Below, in pieces: positions 22,503-35,090 of a stretch of 64,000 nucleotides of DNA; position 1 is the stretch's first letter, and every line of letters starts with the position of its first letter. Position numbers and translations under genes: made by a program. This stretch comes from Daedaleopsis sinensis (Eukaryota; Basidiomycota; Agaricomycetes; Polyporales; Polyporaceae). Location of the stretch: assembly GCA_033807695.1 (NCBI GenBank), contig CM066308.1, positions 1,798,001 through 1,862,000 on the forward strand, written 5' to 3'. Under the pieces are notes generated by a model, which saw only the letters and a program-made list of their open reading frames with translations, did no database searches and was not told the origin of the DNA.

Positions 22503-25500
22503 CCGGTGAGTACAACGCAATCAATCTGAGACAAATCACAAACTCATCTCCCGCATTTTTGTCCGTACTGATTCAGGAGACACGTGGGACCACAACCTCA
22601 CCTCCAGATCTGAAACCCACAGCCGCACGACCTACTGTTGACCTCCTGCGTGATTGGCGCTGACCGGGCCGTCTCTGATGTGTTGTCGGCTGTTGACCGT
22701 GGACTTACCGATATGGATATGCTCGTATCACTTATCCGCCACCATCTCCACTTCATTCGATCGACAATACTCTCTACCCGTATGAATCAACTACCCGCTC
22801 ATTACGGTATGCTCTACAGCCAACGATGAATCCGCCACATTGTTCTCATGCCGAAACCATGTACGCCTATTGTTCCATCCATGACCGTCAGGGTGACAAG
22901 CAATTGTGTATGCTACGCATCGTTCTGATTTGCGATATGACCACCAAACGAGCATGTACTACTTATTCCGGAAAACGGGTGTTCTCCATTCAATATTTGC
23001 ATACTCGCGTCGCCATTACTTACACAATATAGTATGCGAGACATTCATCCGACCGGTCGACGCTTCCCAACTCTCTCGTTTGCTGAGCGTGGGGCTGCGC
23101 CCCCCCGTCCTGGTCCAATTCCAGAGGAGACTTCTGGAAATGAGAATATAGTCATGCATCCTCTCGTTGTTGTGCAACTGGTAAATCTGCTACACAGAGG
23201 AAGTTATATACGATGCGCATCGACCGGACCCAAGGCCCGTTCTCAACGCGCCTGTTCAGAGTTGGTGTTACGGGACAAGGATAATCGGATCTAAGTTCTC
23301 GCACTGCGCAGGGGCAAGTAAATGCACGTTCAGCATAGATGAAACAGCTATAGGCTATAGTCCACTCAGTCTGCACCGAACAAACCACGCGATGCACCAC
23401 AACTTATCTCGACCGGGTTGAACTCACCTACAAACGTTAACGCATATGTGGGCGTGCTTCCTACAAGGCTGTGTTGTGAGCAACCCATAGCGTCCACCGC
23501 ACTTTTCTGGTCCCTTGGGTCGCGGGAGGTCTCAGTTTGCGGGCCAACAAGAGCTCGGTTAGAACAACGTGGCAACCTACTACAACGAGTGGAACCGCCA
23601 AGAGAAACACCGCGGCGAGGGGGACAGCTTACGGACCACTCACATCACATCGGACAGAACAGATAGAGCGAAGCGCTTCGGCCTCCCGCCAGACCCGGGT
23701 TGACACGACGTATCCCGAGTTCATTCTTCACGGAAAGCCCCCCTTGTCTGATTGGACGGTACGCACCTTTTTTTGTAACTGGCTAGTCCAGACCCACACT
23801 GTAAGAATACCGATTCTGAGACAGAGTCGGGACATATCTATACCGGTGCTTACTTATCCAGTACACCTCACGAAATGACATCAATCAAACATCGAGACGC
23901 TACGTAGCAGTACGTAGCAGGACACCCTGACACCTGTTATGTGAACTCCGTACTCAAAGGGTGCTTCCCACCGACGCTGCTGCCCTACTTCTGCTCCCCT
24001 ACTACCCGCCTCATCGGAGCTGACCACATCCGATACAGCCTGGTTCGTCGGTTGCGACATTGACGTACACCATACCGCCTAGTCGACGGGTGCGCTCGTG
24101 CTCATCACAGCGCATATTTGCTTCGCATTTCCACAGACCCCGTGCAAACTTGAACGTAATCGGACCCTTTGTAGGCGCACGCAGGACAACGCGAACCCGT
24201 ATATCCCCAACCATATCGTACAATCGATATATAAGCACATAGAAGCTTGTGCTCGGCTGTTCCGATAGTCCCAGATTAGTAGAGTTCCCACCGGCACCCA
24301 TGCTGCGGTGCAGTGTCAACGATTGAGTCGACCTCAGTCACAATCGACAGCACGTACCTCATCGTTCGCGCCGTCTCGTCTGATCTTGTCCACACTGTAA
24401 CCATGGTGCCAGAGACTCGGCACCACCTAACCATGATGATGATGGAAAGTCACGTTCGCTTTCCCCGAGCCCGAATGTCCACTCAAAATAACTGTGGGAC
24501 CATTTGTTTATACATGGTCCAGATAGGCACCTCGTTGTTGATGATGCTCTTCCGAGAGCCCCTCCTCCGGTCCGCGTCAGCAGCTGCGGTTAGACCCACT
24601 GACACCCACAGACAACAATTTGCACTTACCAGTTACGTAGCCTCATCTACCCTCGGCGGGCTGGACAACGTTGCGCAACGCATGGCATCGAGTACTTTGG
24701 GCGCGCCAGCAGGCGCGGGCAGCATTTCCCTACAACGTACACACCTACTATACATTTATCAGGGCCATACAACTTTCCAACGACTCAATGCTCTTAACCT
24801 AACAGACCTTCGGCATCACCTAGTCGGCACACGGTGGACAATTTCTATGAGCAGTCTGTTCAGTATCACCTCGCCCGTCCCAGGTGCACTTGTAACCCAC
24901 ACTAACCTATCTCGTGCAAGGTCACTCAATCGTGCGGCGATAACCACAAGTTCGTCATCCGATCCGACCGGATACCAAACATAGACCACATACCACGAGT
25001 ACCAGCCACGAGCGACTGTCATTGCTGAACTCACTCCTGGCATCCAGAGTACCCTATTCACGTTAGCTATGTTGTCAGATGTATACGACCTTATGAAAAG
25101 CCTCCTTCGAGGTTTACGAGAATGCCCAAGCTGTAGCTGTAGCATATACATTCCTAGACTGGACGCTACTCATGCTGCGGTCAGAGTAGTCCCGTAAACG
25201 TATACAGACCATTAGCTAGGACGAAGACTTACCGCGTGCTTTCCCAGCCCCACTGCAGAGGAGCTTAGCGAATTATATCAGATGTGCCTCATCACAGGCG
25301 ACACGTTGGTCCCGGACGCGACATTCACGATTCAAAGCGAAGCTCCCGATTTGGGCGGTCCTGATAAGAAAGATCCCGCTGCATCGCCGCTCTTTGTGAA
25401 ACGCTTACGTACTCAAGCGTCTCCATCTCCCGATTTGGAACGACTCAGGCGCCATCTCACTCACTTACAACAGTTCTCCCTACTACTGCCTGCATTGTCA

Positions 25501-25795
25501 ATGAAACATTTCGCAATCAGTCAATGGGGATGAGAGATCGACTAATATTACACGACTTGTATCATAACGTACGGTATCCCGGACCTTGACCGTAAATAGT
25601 ACAACTCGACATTCAAGTAGTGAACATCATCATGCATCTGTGTTTTCAGCTGGATTGCTTCCTACAAATGCTTCACAAGAAATACTGATACTCTGCAACA
25701 TGAGACAATACGTACTGCGCTACTACGCCATCCAAGAACATATCGCATTCGAATCCAATGCAGTTGACTGACGCGTCGTCGACGCCACGCACAAC
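22503..25795. other. Unresolved stretch with several short open frames
   Basis: Open frames of up to 223 residues (24313-24984, plus strand) overlap others on the minus strand (24319-24011, 25151-24816). Some minus-strand segments look coding, but I could not join them with consistent splice phases and recognise no motif. No confident gene is called. Confidence 0.35.
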
Positions 25796-26614
25796 CTACG
25801 GCACGATCGCGACCGGTGGAGGCATGAGAGGGGGCGCGGATATCACCGTCTCGTACAGTACTCGAGACGGTGCCCCGTCCATGGCCGAGCAGATGAACTC
25901 CACCGAGAAACAGTACAGAGGCTGCGCAAAGTTCCCGTCAGCGTTCGCGTCATTCCCAGGAGTCTGAGACTGCCTGAAGAGCGTGACCGGGCGGACGTGC
26001 ACATAGCCCATGTTGATGCCCGTCACAGACGACCGGAACGGAATCGGGGACGTCGCGGGCACAATCGTGCAGGCCGTAGCACCGTGGTTGCTGTCTAAAA
26101 CCACCGTGCCGGGTACAACTCTGATAAACGCATCAGTCCTCCACTCTCGCGACTGAAAACGGCGCGACCTACCGGTACACAGCCCCAGCCCACCAGATAT
26201 CCTTCCCGTGCATGGACACGTCCGGCGTCCTGTACAACGAAACCCGTCAGCAGCGAAGCGCTGTGCAGCAACACCAGTATCGCAAGACTCACAAGTTATC
26301 GAAGCCGTACCGAATGAACGTGGGAATGGGGATGTGGGGGACCCCCGGCATCGCAAACGTTCCCCTCTGCGGCGGGATGGAAGTAGAAGAAGCAGGCGCG
26401 GCAACGAAGGGCGCGGGCGCCGGCGGCGCGTCGTGACCACCGACCACGGTACTGCCCACGTCGGACAAGTGGTCGTCCGCGACGGGCGAGGCAGCGGCCG
26501 TGCTATGAGATGCGAGATGTGGGGCGCCGCGTTGAGAATCACATATGACTGAACGTACCTTCCGTACTGCCCCGGAACCCCGGGAGTCTCGTCGATGGTT
26601 GAGATAGATGCCAT
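25796..26614 (-). CDS. Orphan four-exon protein, 215 residues
   Basis: Exons 26614-26559, 26502-26293, 26229-26173 and 26120-25796 join in phase to one frame. The introns are 52-63 nt (GTACGT/CATAG, GTGAGT/TACAG, GTAGGT/ATCAG). The N-terminal part is rich in Ala, Pro and Ser; the last exon looks compact and conserved (VVPGTVVLDSNHGATAC, GINMGYVHVRPVTLFRQ). It has no signal peptide and no recognised family. The start could also be 15 nt upstream in the same frame, or an exon further upstream could exist, because coding-like sequence continues to about 26890 on the same strand. Confidence 0.55.
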   Translation of the reverse strand: MASISTIDETPGVPGQYGRYVQSYVILNAAPHISHLIARPLPRPSRTTTCPTWAVPWSVVTTRRRRPRPSLPRLLLLLPSRRRGERLRCRGSPTSPFPRSFGTASITCESCDTGVAAQRFAADGFRCTGRRTCPCTGRISGGLGLCTGRSRRFQSREWRTDAFIRVVPGTVVLDSNHGATACTIVPATSPIPFRSSVTGINMGYVHVRPVTLFRQSQTPGNDANADGNFAQPLYCFSVEFICSAMDGAPSRVLYETVISAPPLMPPPVAIVP

Positions 26615-28413
26615 TTTCCACAGTATCATCCACAGAGTGAAGAGGAGCTGAGGGACTGACGTTGAGCGGGGCGACGAAGGGAAATCGTCGTTATGTAGGC
26701 GCTATAATTAGCGATGGAAAGATGCGGAGAACCGCACGCCAATACGTACCATGCCCGACGGACCAGGCGTAGAAGAGCGGGCAATGCTCTGGAACAGGTG
26801 CTAGAAGCAAAGGATAGTTTTTGAGGGTACTTGAGGACCCTGGGCTGAACTGTAAACACCTCTTCATGCACAACACGACTACCCCCACTTACCTTCCAGT
26901 AACACTGTCGCTCTCGAGGAACGAAGCTTACCAGGCTACTCACAGATGCAATCGCGTCCACTGCGCTACCACCGTTGGCGTCACTACCCAAACGTACTCG
27001 AACCCCTCGAACCGACAATTCGGTAAGATTATCTTCGATCCCGTCTCTACACTTATTTGAGTATAGACTATCCCGAATCAATATAACTCTAAACTTTGAC
27101 TAACGGACCCAATCACAGCCTACCGCAGCACATTCCAGTTAAATTACGCTGAATTATGTGAGCCCCAGACCAGTCTGTGAGCACGTCATACCCGTCCGAC
27201 TCACTCGGATCAATTCGAATCGAACTTCCTGGAAATTCCCCGCACTTGAGCTACACGTCCGTCGTGTCCAGGTCTGCCCGGAGGGGCCCTACTTATCCAT
27301 TCGTAAAGAGGATATTCCTGGACACGAATGTGTTCAGGTCTGTCATGGGTAACCTGCAGTCCACCTCACGTGATTTTCGGCACCCCGACCTCTGACACCG
27401 TACTGTCGCTCGACTGTTCGAAGGTAAGAGGTACCTGTGCAGAGTTGTAATGATGTTCAAGCATGATAAATTCTGAGGCTTATAATGAGATGCTCGAAGA
27501 CTGGAGTCACACTTTGTGTGAGCTTGCAAGCCAGCTTGCAAGCTCGACTGGTTCCAAGGTACTGCCGCGTAAGAAAGGGGGCGCCTCCGCGAACATCCAC
27601 ATTTATTCAGTGAGCCGCACTCGCTGGTTGTGCATCCTTTTAGCTGACAGTTATAAATCTATGCACTGCATGGACATACAGTGGGATCGAAACCGCGGCG
27701 GTGCGGCGCCGGAGGCGTCGCCCGCTCGCGAATCCTAGACTCCTACAATCCTTCGTGGCCAGGTTTGCCCGGAGGGCGGTGTGTATTAATCAGTACGCTT
27801 ATTGAACTTACAGTTATCATGATGCTGGTGCCATTCAGTCGCCGAGATTATGCGCTAGTGACTTTTACAGATCTAAAGCCTGCCAGTGCCAGTGAGGCTT
27901 GAGGCACGCACGGTAGGCGGACAGAGATCATCAGGCCACGGAAAACGGAGGATGACACAGGCAGGCGGCCGCGGCCCCAGGGACGGTCGGGACTCGGGAG
28001 TCCGACTCAGACTCAGAGCTACTCAGAGCGTAGTCTCCGAGTACACGGTACTACTAGGCCCTGCAGTGACGGGCTCAGAGAAAACTAGTGGCTGACCAGG
28101 AACCGACCGACTCGTGAATACAATACTTAGTAGCACTGGGCTTGCAAGGCGGGATCTACAAACTACTTACGACAACATCAGGCAGCAATGCCAATGCGCA
28201 TGACTCGAACAGGATTCAGGGCAATAATACATACGATATCTACTAAAGGAGAATCATGCTACAGCACACCCGCAGGAGCGACCAGGCCCGGTCCTGCGGT
28301 GCGGGGGAAATCGGCAGACTCAAACACAAGTACTCTACAGCGGATCCCCGTCGTCGACCCAGCACCTCTCAGATCTCAGCCTCAGCGCTCAGCAAGTACC
28401 GAGTACAGAACAC
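26615..28413. other. Intergenic transition zone
   Basis: No gene supported. A short palindromic AAGCTTGCAAG-type tract lies near 27515-27545, and a short motif (CCAGGT, C or T, TGCCCGGAGGG) occurs twice, near 27269 and 27760. GC rises towards the P450 gene. Confidence 0.4.
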
Positions 28414-30536
28414 TCAAACGTCCGCGTCGTCTCCAGCGAGGATCAGCGCCTGCGCCTGTGCGGAGCGCGGCTTCATGACCGGGTTGCAGGTCGCGGGGTA
28501 TCTGTGTGCACACGGCGCCCGGTCAGCATACGGCGCGCACACGCGCGCGAGCACACTCACAGCAGGAAGGTACCCGAGAGCCCCGGGTCGGCGTTGAGCT
28601 CGTTCCCGCTCGCGTCGAGCGGCGGCGTGATGTTGTAGACGTGGAGCGTGAGCGCGAAGTAGATGAACAGGCCGGACTCGGCGAAGAACCGCCCGGGGCA
28701 TATCCTACGGGGAGCGGATGCGTATGCGTGAGCACGGGGGGCCTGTGTGTGTGTGTGGAACCGGCGCAGGGGGTCTTACCTCCGTCCGTAGCCGAACGCG
28801 AACGCGCCGGGGTCCTGCGCGTCCGGGTCGAGCTTGCCGTCGCGCAGGAACCGTTCCGGGATGAAGCGTTCGGGCTCCGGCCACATCTCGGGGTCGTGCA
28901 GACACGCCCTGGGGAGCGAGCACACCGCCGTCAGCACGCGGCGCGGGGGCTTGCGCTGAGCGTCAGTCACGTACCAGGTCTGCGGCAGGAGGACGGTGTC
29001 CTTGGGGATGAAGTAGCCCTTGTACTCGAGGTCCTCGCTCGTGTAGTGCGGCGCGGCGAAGGGCGTGACGTTCTGCCACCGGAGCGCCTCCTTCACGACG
29101 GCGTTGATGTACGGGAGGGAGTCCTTGTCGGCGTGCGTGGGGAGGCGGTTCGGGCCGACGACGGCGTCCAGCTCGGCCTGGGCCTTCTTCTGGACCTCGG
29201 GGAAGAGGTACATCGCGTTCAAGAAGAACTGGAGGGTGGCGAAGCTCTGCAAGAGGGTCTGTCAGTCTGAAGAAGCGAGGGTCCACGGATCGAGTGATCT
29301 CGTACCGTGTCCGCACCACCTGGGAAAGGAGTGAGTGCGTTAGGTACATCAACTGCGCGGAATCAGCGTGTGGGACTGACCGACGAATGCCGTCAGGGCG
29401 ACGTTCTTCGCGACGTCCTGTTCCTCTTCGATGTTCGAGCCAACCTTTGCCTTCTCCAGGATGCGAGCAAGGACGGAATCGTGGCCCTCTCCTTGTTGCT
29501 ACACATCCAATCTCAGTCTCATATATCGAGGCCAATGCGAGTGCCGGTCGTACCTGCGTCTGTTCGAACAGTGTGCTCAAGACCTCGACCGCGTCCGACC
29601 TCCGTGACTTCAGCTCCTTCAGCTGGGGACCGGCGACGGGCGTCCAGAACGGTGCATGCTTCAGGATGGGGATGTACTGCACAAGCGTGCGCCCGGGGGT
29701 GAACGCCTGGAGCGCGGCGAGCACGCTCTCCATCAGGGCCACGTTCCTGTCGTTCTTGCTGTTGATGTCGAGGCCGTAAGTCGCCTTGACGATCGAGAAC
29801 GAGAATGCACTACAAGCGAGGGGAGGAAGTTAGCGGCGCTTCGTGGGTCTACGGCAATCACGCACAAACGAATGTGTTCGACGAGGCGGCTCGGGTCCGC
29901 GAGTGCGTCGCGCAGGAAACCGTGCGCGCTCTTGCGTTGAATGTCGAGATGGGACGAGTTGAGCGAGGCCGGGAAGGCGCGGGTGAACGCCTGCCGATGG
30001 CGTCTCCACCAGGAACCGTACGGCAAGAAGGTGATGTTGAAGTGGTGGCCGGCGCTGCAGAGGCATCGAGGTGAGTGCCGCAGCTCCCTCGGGGAGACTT
30101 AGCTTACTACTGGTACTTACAGTGAGATGAGCGGTGTCTGCTGCCTGTCCGAAGTTATGGCGGACCGTTTGTCGAGGAGGTCGGATAACGCTTGTGGGCT
30201 ACCGATGGAGATGGTGTTCGTGCCGAGCACGGGAATCCACACGACGTCCCCTGTGCGCAGAAAGAGGAGTGAGCTTGGAGATCTTCGGTGCAATGTCCTG
30301 GACAAGATCGCCTCACCGTATCGCTTGTGGAGTTCCGCGTTCTCCGCCCACAGATTGGGCCTGCTCATGTACAGGACGTTGCCGATCCACGGAAGAGCCC
30401 ACGGGCCCGGAGGCAGCGGGAGTCCCCTCGTGCGTGCCCGCCATCGGAGCCAGGAGACGGTGTAGGCCACCACGGAGACGGCGACCAGCACAGTGACGAC
30501 ATCTGTGAAGGAGACGGACAGCGCTAGTGAGGACAT
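28414..30536 (-). CDS. Cytochrome P450, first copy
   Basis: Multi-exon gene from ATG at 30536 to the stop at 28414. The product starts with a hydrophobic anchor (about residues 9-30) and a proline-rich hinge (LPPGPWALPWIGN), as expected for an ER-bound fungal monooxygenase. Further landmarks are the C-helix WWRRHRQ, the I-helix around FVGGADT, the K-helix EALR, the PERF motif, and the heme loop FGYGRRICPG with its Cys ligand. An intron splits the heme loop between Arg and Ile. The C-terminus (KPRSAQAQALI) is typical. It resembles agaricomycete P450s annotated as O-methylsterigmatocystin oxidoreductase-like; the substrate is unknown. A TG microsatellite sits in an intron near 28750. It is related to the P450 at 36462-38516. 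Confidence 0.9.
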
Positions 30537-33003
30537 GGCGGTGGATGCTCTTCCGATGGGAGCGTTGGACGTGCTTTCGCAGTCAGTATGGGTATTTAAG
30601 AGGGCTCCCGAGGACTCGCTTAGACGGAAGTAAGTAAGTAATCGCTTGAGCTCCGCCAGGCCGATCAGAAACACTGCTCTCGTGGTGGTGTTCTGCCGAA
30701 CATTCATTGAGATGTCTCAGACTGGGCGGTGTAAGACTTACCTGCCAGACCGGGCGATGTGGGACCTAAGTATCTGCTGTTGGGATCACCGGGTACGAGC
30801 ATCGGGCTCGCCACCTCCAGCCTTAGTCTTGTGCTAGGTCGTGTATAGTAACGACGACACTTGCGCACGGTGTTATATTGGGATCATTTCACTTATAATT
30901 AGTACACGTAAGAATTGATTCAATCACCTCTAGTGTACAGATGTTAAGCTAGTATGTACTTACTTCTCTTGGTAATAATGTTTGTCTTTCACAACATTCC
31001 CGCGAAACACAACACATGTTCCGCCGATCACAACCCGGAACCGGTAACCTTGCTCCCATACCCCATGCTGCAAGATTCGTCCGAGCTTTGCGGACTCTTG
31101 CGGACTCCGGGGCAGTTTCAAACAGTATCCTTTAAGCGGAACCAGACGACGCACTAGTCTGGGATACACCATCCACCGGCCTGAGGATAAGATAGGATCA
31201 ACTACTTTCCAGCAGGATGTAACTTTGTAAGTAGCCCAGGACGCATGTGTCGTGCGAAGAACAGAGAACAGATAAATCAAGGAAGAGTACGCTATGACAA
31301 TAGCTCAGGTAATACAAGTAATACGAAGCTGTGTCGTAAACCCGTAGGGCGCTCTGGTGGGATGAGCTACTAATGGTACTTATCCCAAACTTATCCTATT
31401 ATGCCGACATCGTCCTCATTGAAGGTGATGATGATTCCTCCGATCATCCTATATGGCCGGAGGGTCGATCGTGGAGCGACAGTCTTAACCCTTCAAGCTC
31501 AAGCTTCAAAGCTTCAGGAGTGGGTTTTGAAAGTTGGTACGAGACCAAGGATAGTAGCTTCTGTCTTACACGTTGCCTCCTTTTACGCATTGTCAACCTG
31601 AACGACACGTACCTATACTTATATGATACCGTTTGTGGCTCGCGACTGTATGTAGACCTGGAGGAGTTGCGTTGAAGCATGTGGGACCATAGTTATCGTG
31701 ATGAGGTTTCCGCCAGATATCCTCAAGTACCGTCCTGGGGAATTCATTTTTCGATTCGCGTGATGTTTCGGGAGTGAAATGTGGCGACCTTTTTCCATAG
31801 CTCAGGCTAAAAACGAACTGCGCGGGATCGACAGGCTCGGGATTCGTTGTAAGGACATGGACCGCTGCACTCACATGTGGGACATGTGTATCGTCAACAG
31901 CCTAAGGTCTGAGATCTGGGGGACGACGCGGGATGCATACCAAGCGTTTGGCACTAACTTTAAGACCATTCGGGCGAGCCTTTGTACTCAATATCTTCGA
32001 CGGTGAGCACTGAGGTGCCCGGGCGAAACGCCTATGCTAGCGCTGCGGCCTGCGGAGAGGATTCGGTCCGACGACGGCCGCCAGTACAGCCAGAACTTGC
32101 AGTTGAACTTCTTGGCCTAGCGACACCCACGAAGCAGAATGTACGTGACGTTGAGAACGTCTGCGATAATGATGCGATTGACTTGCGATCTCGGTGCTAT
32201 CCGTCATCGCCGTGTCCTGTGCAATATTGCACAGGTAAGGACACGAAGTTCGAGGGTTAAGTATGATTACGGACAGCGGACATTGAGCGGAAACACGTAC
32301 AAACCTTTAGCTTTGAAAGTTGTCAGAGGCAGAAAACAGAAGAAAACAAGACACCCGCAATCTTTTTCTCCGCCAATGTTGTACCTTGATCGTAACCGCG
32401 TCTTTCCCATGCGCCGCCGGAAGGAGATTCGCCTACATATTCGCGGAAACATTAGTTGACGTACTTCCGTCACTCTGTTGTATAATCGTTATTGCGCGGG
32501 ACCAGGATGCCGGTCGGTTTCATGTCCGAGCTGAGACGCCGTGGATCTGAGGGCGCGGCGGGAGAGCATCTGAGAGCATGCGGATTTGCTGCCTACCATG
32601 GGGCTATGCCCTGACGGGCAAAAAAGAGGATTCAAAGAAAGAAAAGGATGCCGGTAGGGCGAAGGGATGCCTCAAAATGCCTGCAGCTTCTTCACCACAT
32701 CAGTCAGTGTCTCTCCGAGCGAGCATGAAGGACTTAGGCTTACCCCATGTGCGTGTGAACATCAATCTCTATATGTAGTCAAGTGGGATCAGCAAGTGCT
32801 CTACGCGTTGAGCGGTGATCGGCATGTTGGAATATGTAGTGGGAACAGAAAACAACGCTCGCGCGCGGTTCGCGCTTGGTTTGGCCTCAGTGCTTGGACG
32901 ATATTGCGAGGCCGGTCTAGACTCGTTAGCGGTAACTGAACTTTGAAGCAGGTACAGTCTACATCCGTACGTATACTCATACAGAAAGTACTCACACAAC
33001 ATC
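30537..33003. other. No gene recognised
   Basis: Short open frames only. An AAGCTT-rich short tract lies near 31495-31520. Minus-strand TTAAATA near 30593-30599 could be the TATA element of the P450 gene on its left. Confidence 0.4.
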
Positions 33004-34636
33004 TCAAATAGACCTCGTCGGACTGTAGTAAATCCGCCTCGTCCAGCGTCGTCTCCTGGTCATGCCACCGGCAGACTTCCACTCTTCCAAGGGATGCGCT
33101 TGCGGCTCAAGCCAGACGTCATTAGTGTACACCCAACCTCCTGCATCACATCGGTTAAGTACCACTGACACGATGAATGCTCGTCAAGAGTACTCACCTT
33201 CATCCGCGCCTACACCGTCCACCCACGTTCCCTCCAAGTCGGGCCGCCAATCCTCGGTCTCCACGAAGTACCACCCCGGAGACAGCGAGAAGGTCAGGTT
33301 GCTGCTGTGCAACAACGCATTGGGTCAGCACACCCTTTCGTACGGCGGACGATGTCGCGTGCATGCGTAGAACGTGCTGACCTGACTTCCCCGCTTCCTT
33401 CATCGGACACCCCGCTCCACCCGTCGCGTCCGCGCGTCCACGCCTTCCGCTCCCCCTGCTTGAGGCTGGTCTTGCTCCAGCTCCCCTCCGCTTTTGCGGC
33501 ATCGTCCGACGCGCTGCCCGGACCTGAGGTCCATCGTTCGTTCTCGTACAGCTCCACCTCGCGCAGCTCCGCACGCCAATGCCTGTCTTCGAGATTGTCG
33601 TCGTCGATGAGGCGGAGCAGCCGTGCTTGCAGGTGATAGACCGGCGGTCCAAAAGTAGACTGGAGGGTGGGTAGGAGTGTGTGTTGGGTGTACGGGTGCG
33701 TCAACAAGAGTGGGGCGAGTCCGAGGACGAGGCAGGTCGCCCGCATAGGGAGCAGGTTGACGAGCGGGATCATTGCGAGAAGTGTAGCGAACGTGAGGGA
33801 AAGGACTAGACCGGTGTAAGGGGAGGACCATGTGAGGTAGGGCACATATTGAACAGCGAGATCATGGCCATCGGACCTAGAGGTGTCAACGTGAGTATAT
33901 TGCACTCATATGACTGGCTATGCCTCTTACACAGCTCCCATAAGGTTTTGAATAGCTTGCAAATTCGCTAGCCAGTCCACGCTCCCTTCTCCAGGTTGAC
34001 TAGGGGGAGGAGGCTGGGTAGCTTTCGGCGAGGTATTCTGAGTCTCAGCGTGATCTTTACCGCGCATCACGGGGTGCATAGTGAGGAGCACTCCGAGTAT
34101 CACAACGTGCGGTATGAGGAGGATCAGTCGGGGGAAGAAGCCTGAGAGGGATGAGGGGTGAAGTTCGTGTAGTAGGAAGATGGATACGCACAAAAGAATG
34201 CATAAGCCGCCATCCACACCGACGTGTACTTCCATCCCTTCTTCCACAGCACAATCTCCTCTATGCGATCCTGGAGCCAGAATATAGGTCCCGCCTTGGA
34301 CACAAATCGTCTGAAGTTGACGGTGGTGATGGGAATGGAGAGCGGGTCGCGCGTAGAGAGCAGTTGCTTAGTCGAGCCGTACGTTCGCGGTGCCGAGGGC
34401 GCATTTGCCGGCAGCTGCAGCGCGGAAGACAGAAGCATAGACGTCAGGTTAGAACCCCCGGCTTTGGATGGAGACATGGGTTGCGCGCTGGCAGGAGAAG
34501 CATTCCGGACAGGCGAGTGCTCTGGGCGAGGGAGGGAGGTGACGATTTTGGGAGACGGCCGTGTGTCATTCCCGGCATGTTCTGAGCGTAGACGAGTAGC
34601 GTAGGATGGTATCTCGACATAGTCAATGGTCGCCAT
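33004..34636 (-). CDS. Pex30-family peroxin with dysferlin domain
   Basis: Multi-exon gene; early exons are 34636-34192 and 34141-33931, with the third starting at 33876, and the last ends at 33004. The N-terminal part is Ser/Pro-rich and is followed by the Pex24p-type membrane region (PIFWLQDRIEEIVLWKKGWK). Hydrophobic segments follow (RLILLIPHVVILGVLL; TGLVLSLTFATLLAMIP). The C-terminal part is a dysferlin-type domain with the typical tryptophan motifs GWYFVETEDW and GWVYTNDVW. Pex30-32 family proteins are ER and peroxisome membrane proteins that shape ER subdomains and regulate peroxisome formation. The fit to this family is good; which member is unclear. Confidence 0.85.
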
Positions 34637-35090
34637 AGGTTGTAGCAGTTCTCAATCCCGAGTACTTTCGTCTGTCATGTGGTCGTTCAGACCCGCGCGA
34701 TGAGTTGTGACTGAAAAGCGAGAGAGTAAAATCGAGTGAGCAAGTCGTGTCGTGAGTGACCGCAAGATAGTCCTGGACAAGAATGTAGCCTTGCTGGCAC
34801 TGGCAGCGGGATCTACAGTGGAGGTTACTAGTTACTAAGTAGTTAGCACCAAGATGATACATTGGATAAGCGCCCTGGTGACAGACGGAACTCGTAGTAG
34901 TCATCGGTCGGGATCGCCGCAGCACTCATTGAAGTTTTCCAACTATGACAATGTTGATGTTCTAACTGAAAGTACGTACTCGATAGGCTATGTCTAGTGC
35001 ACAACAGAGTGCCCCACAGAGCACAGCAGTCAAATCGCATGAAGAGGGAGAGGAGACTCAGTGTACATGATCCACTCAGGCTCGTGAGTT

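Noticed and set aside
24313..24984. A 223-codon plus-strand open frame
   Set aside because: No motif or codon pattern supports it, and minus-strand segments in the same place look at least as coding; left unresolved.
28506..29270. A 254-codon plus-strand open frame
   Set aside because: It is antisense to P450 exons with clear heme and K-helix motifs; composition is rich in Arg, Glu and Val as expected for a shadow.
34843..35090. An extra final exon of the kinase gene
   Set aside because: A donor and acceptor exist, but the 152-nt intron is longer than its neighbours and the exon has no recognisable motif, so I left it only as an alternative.
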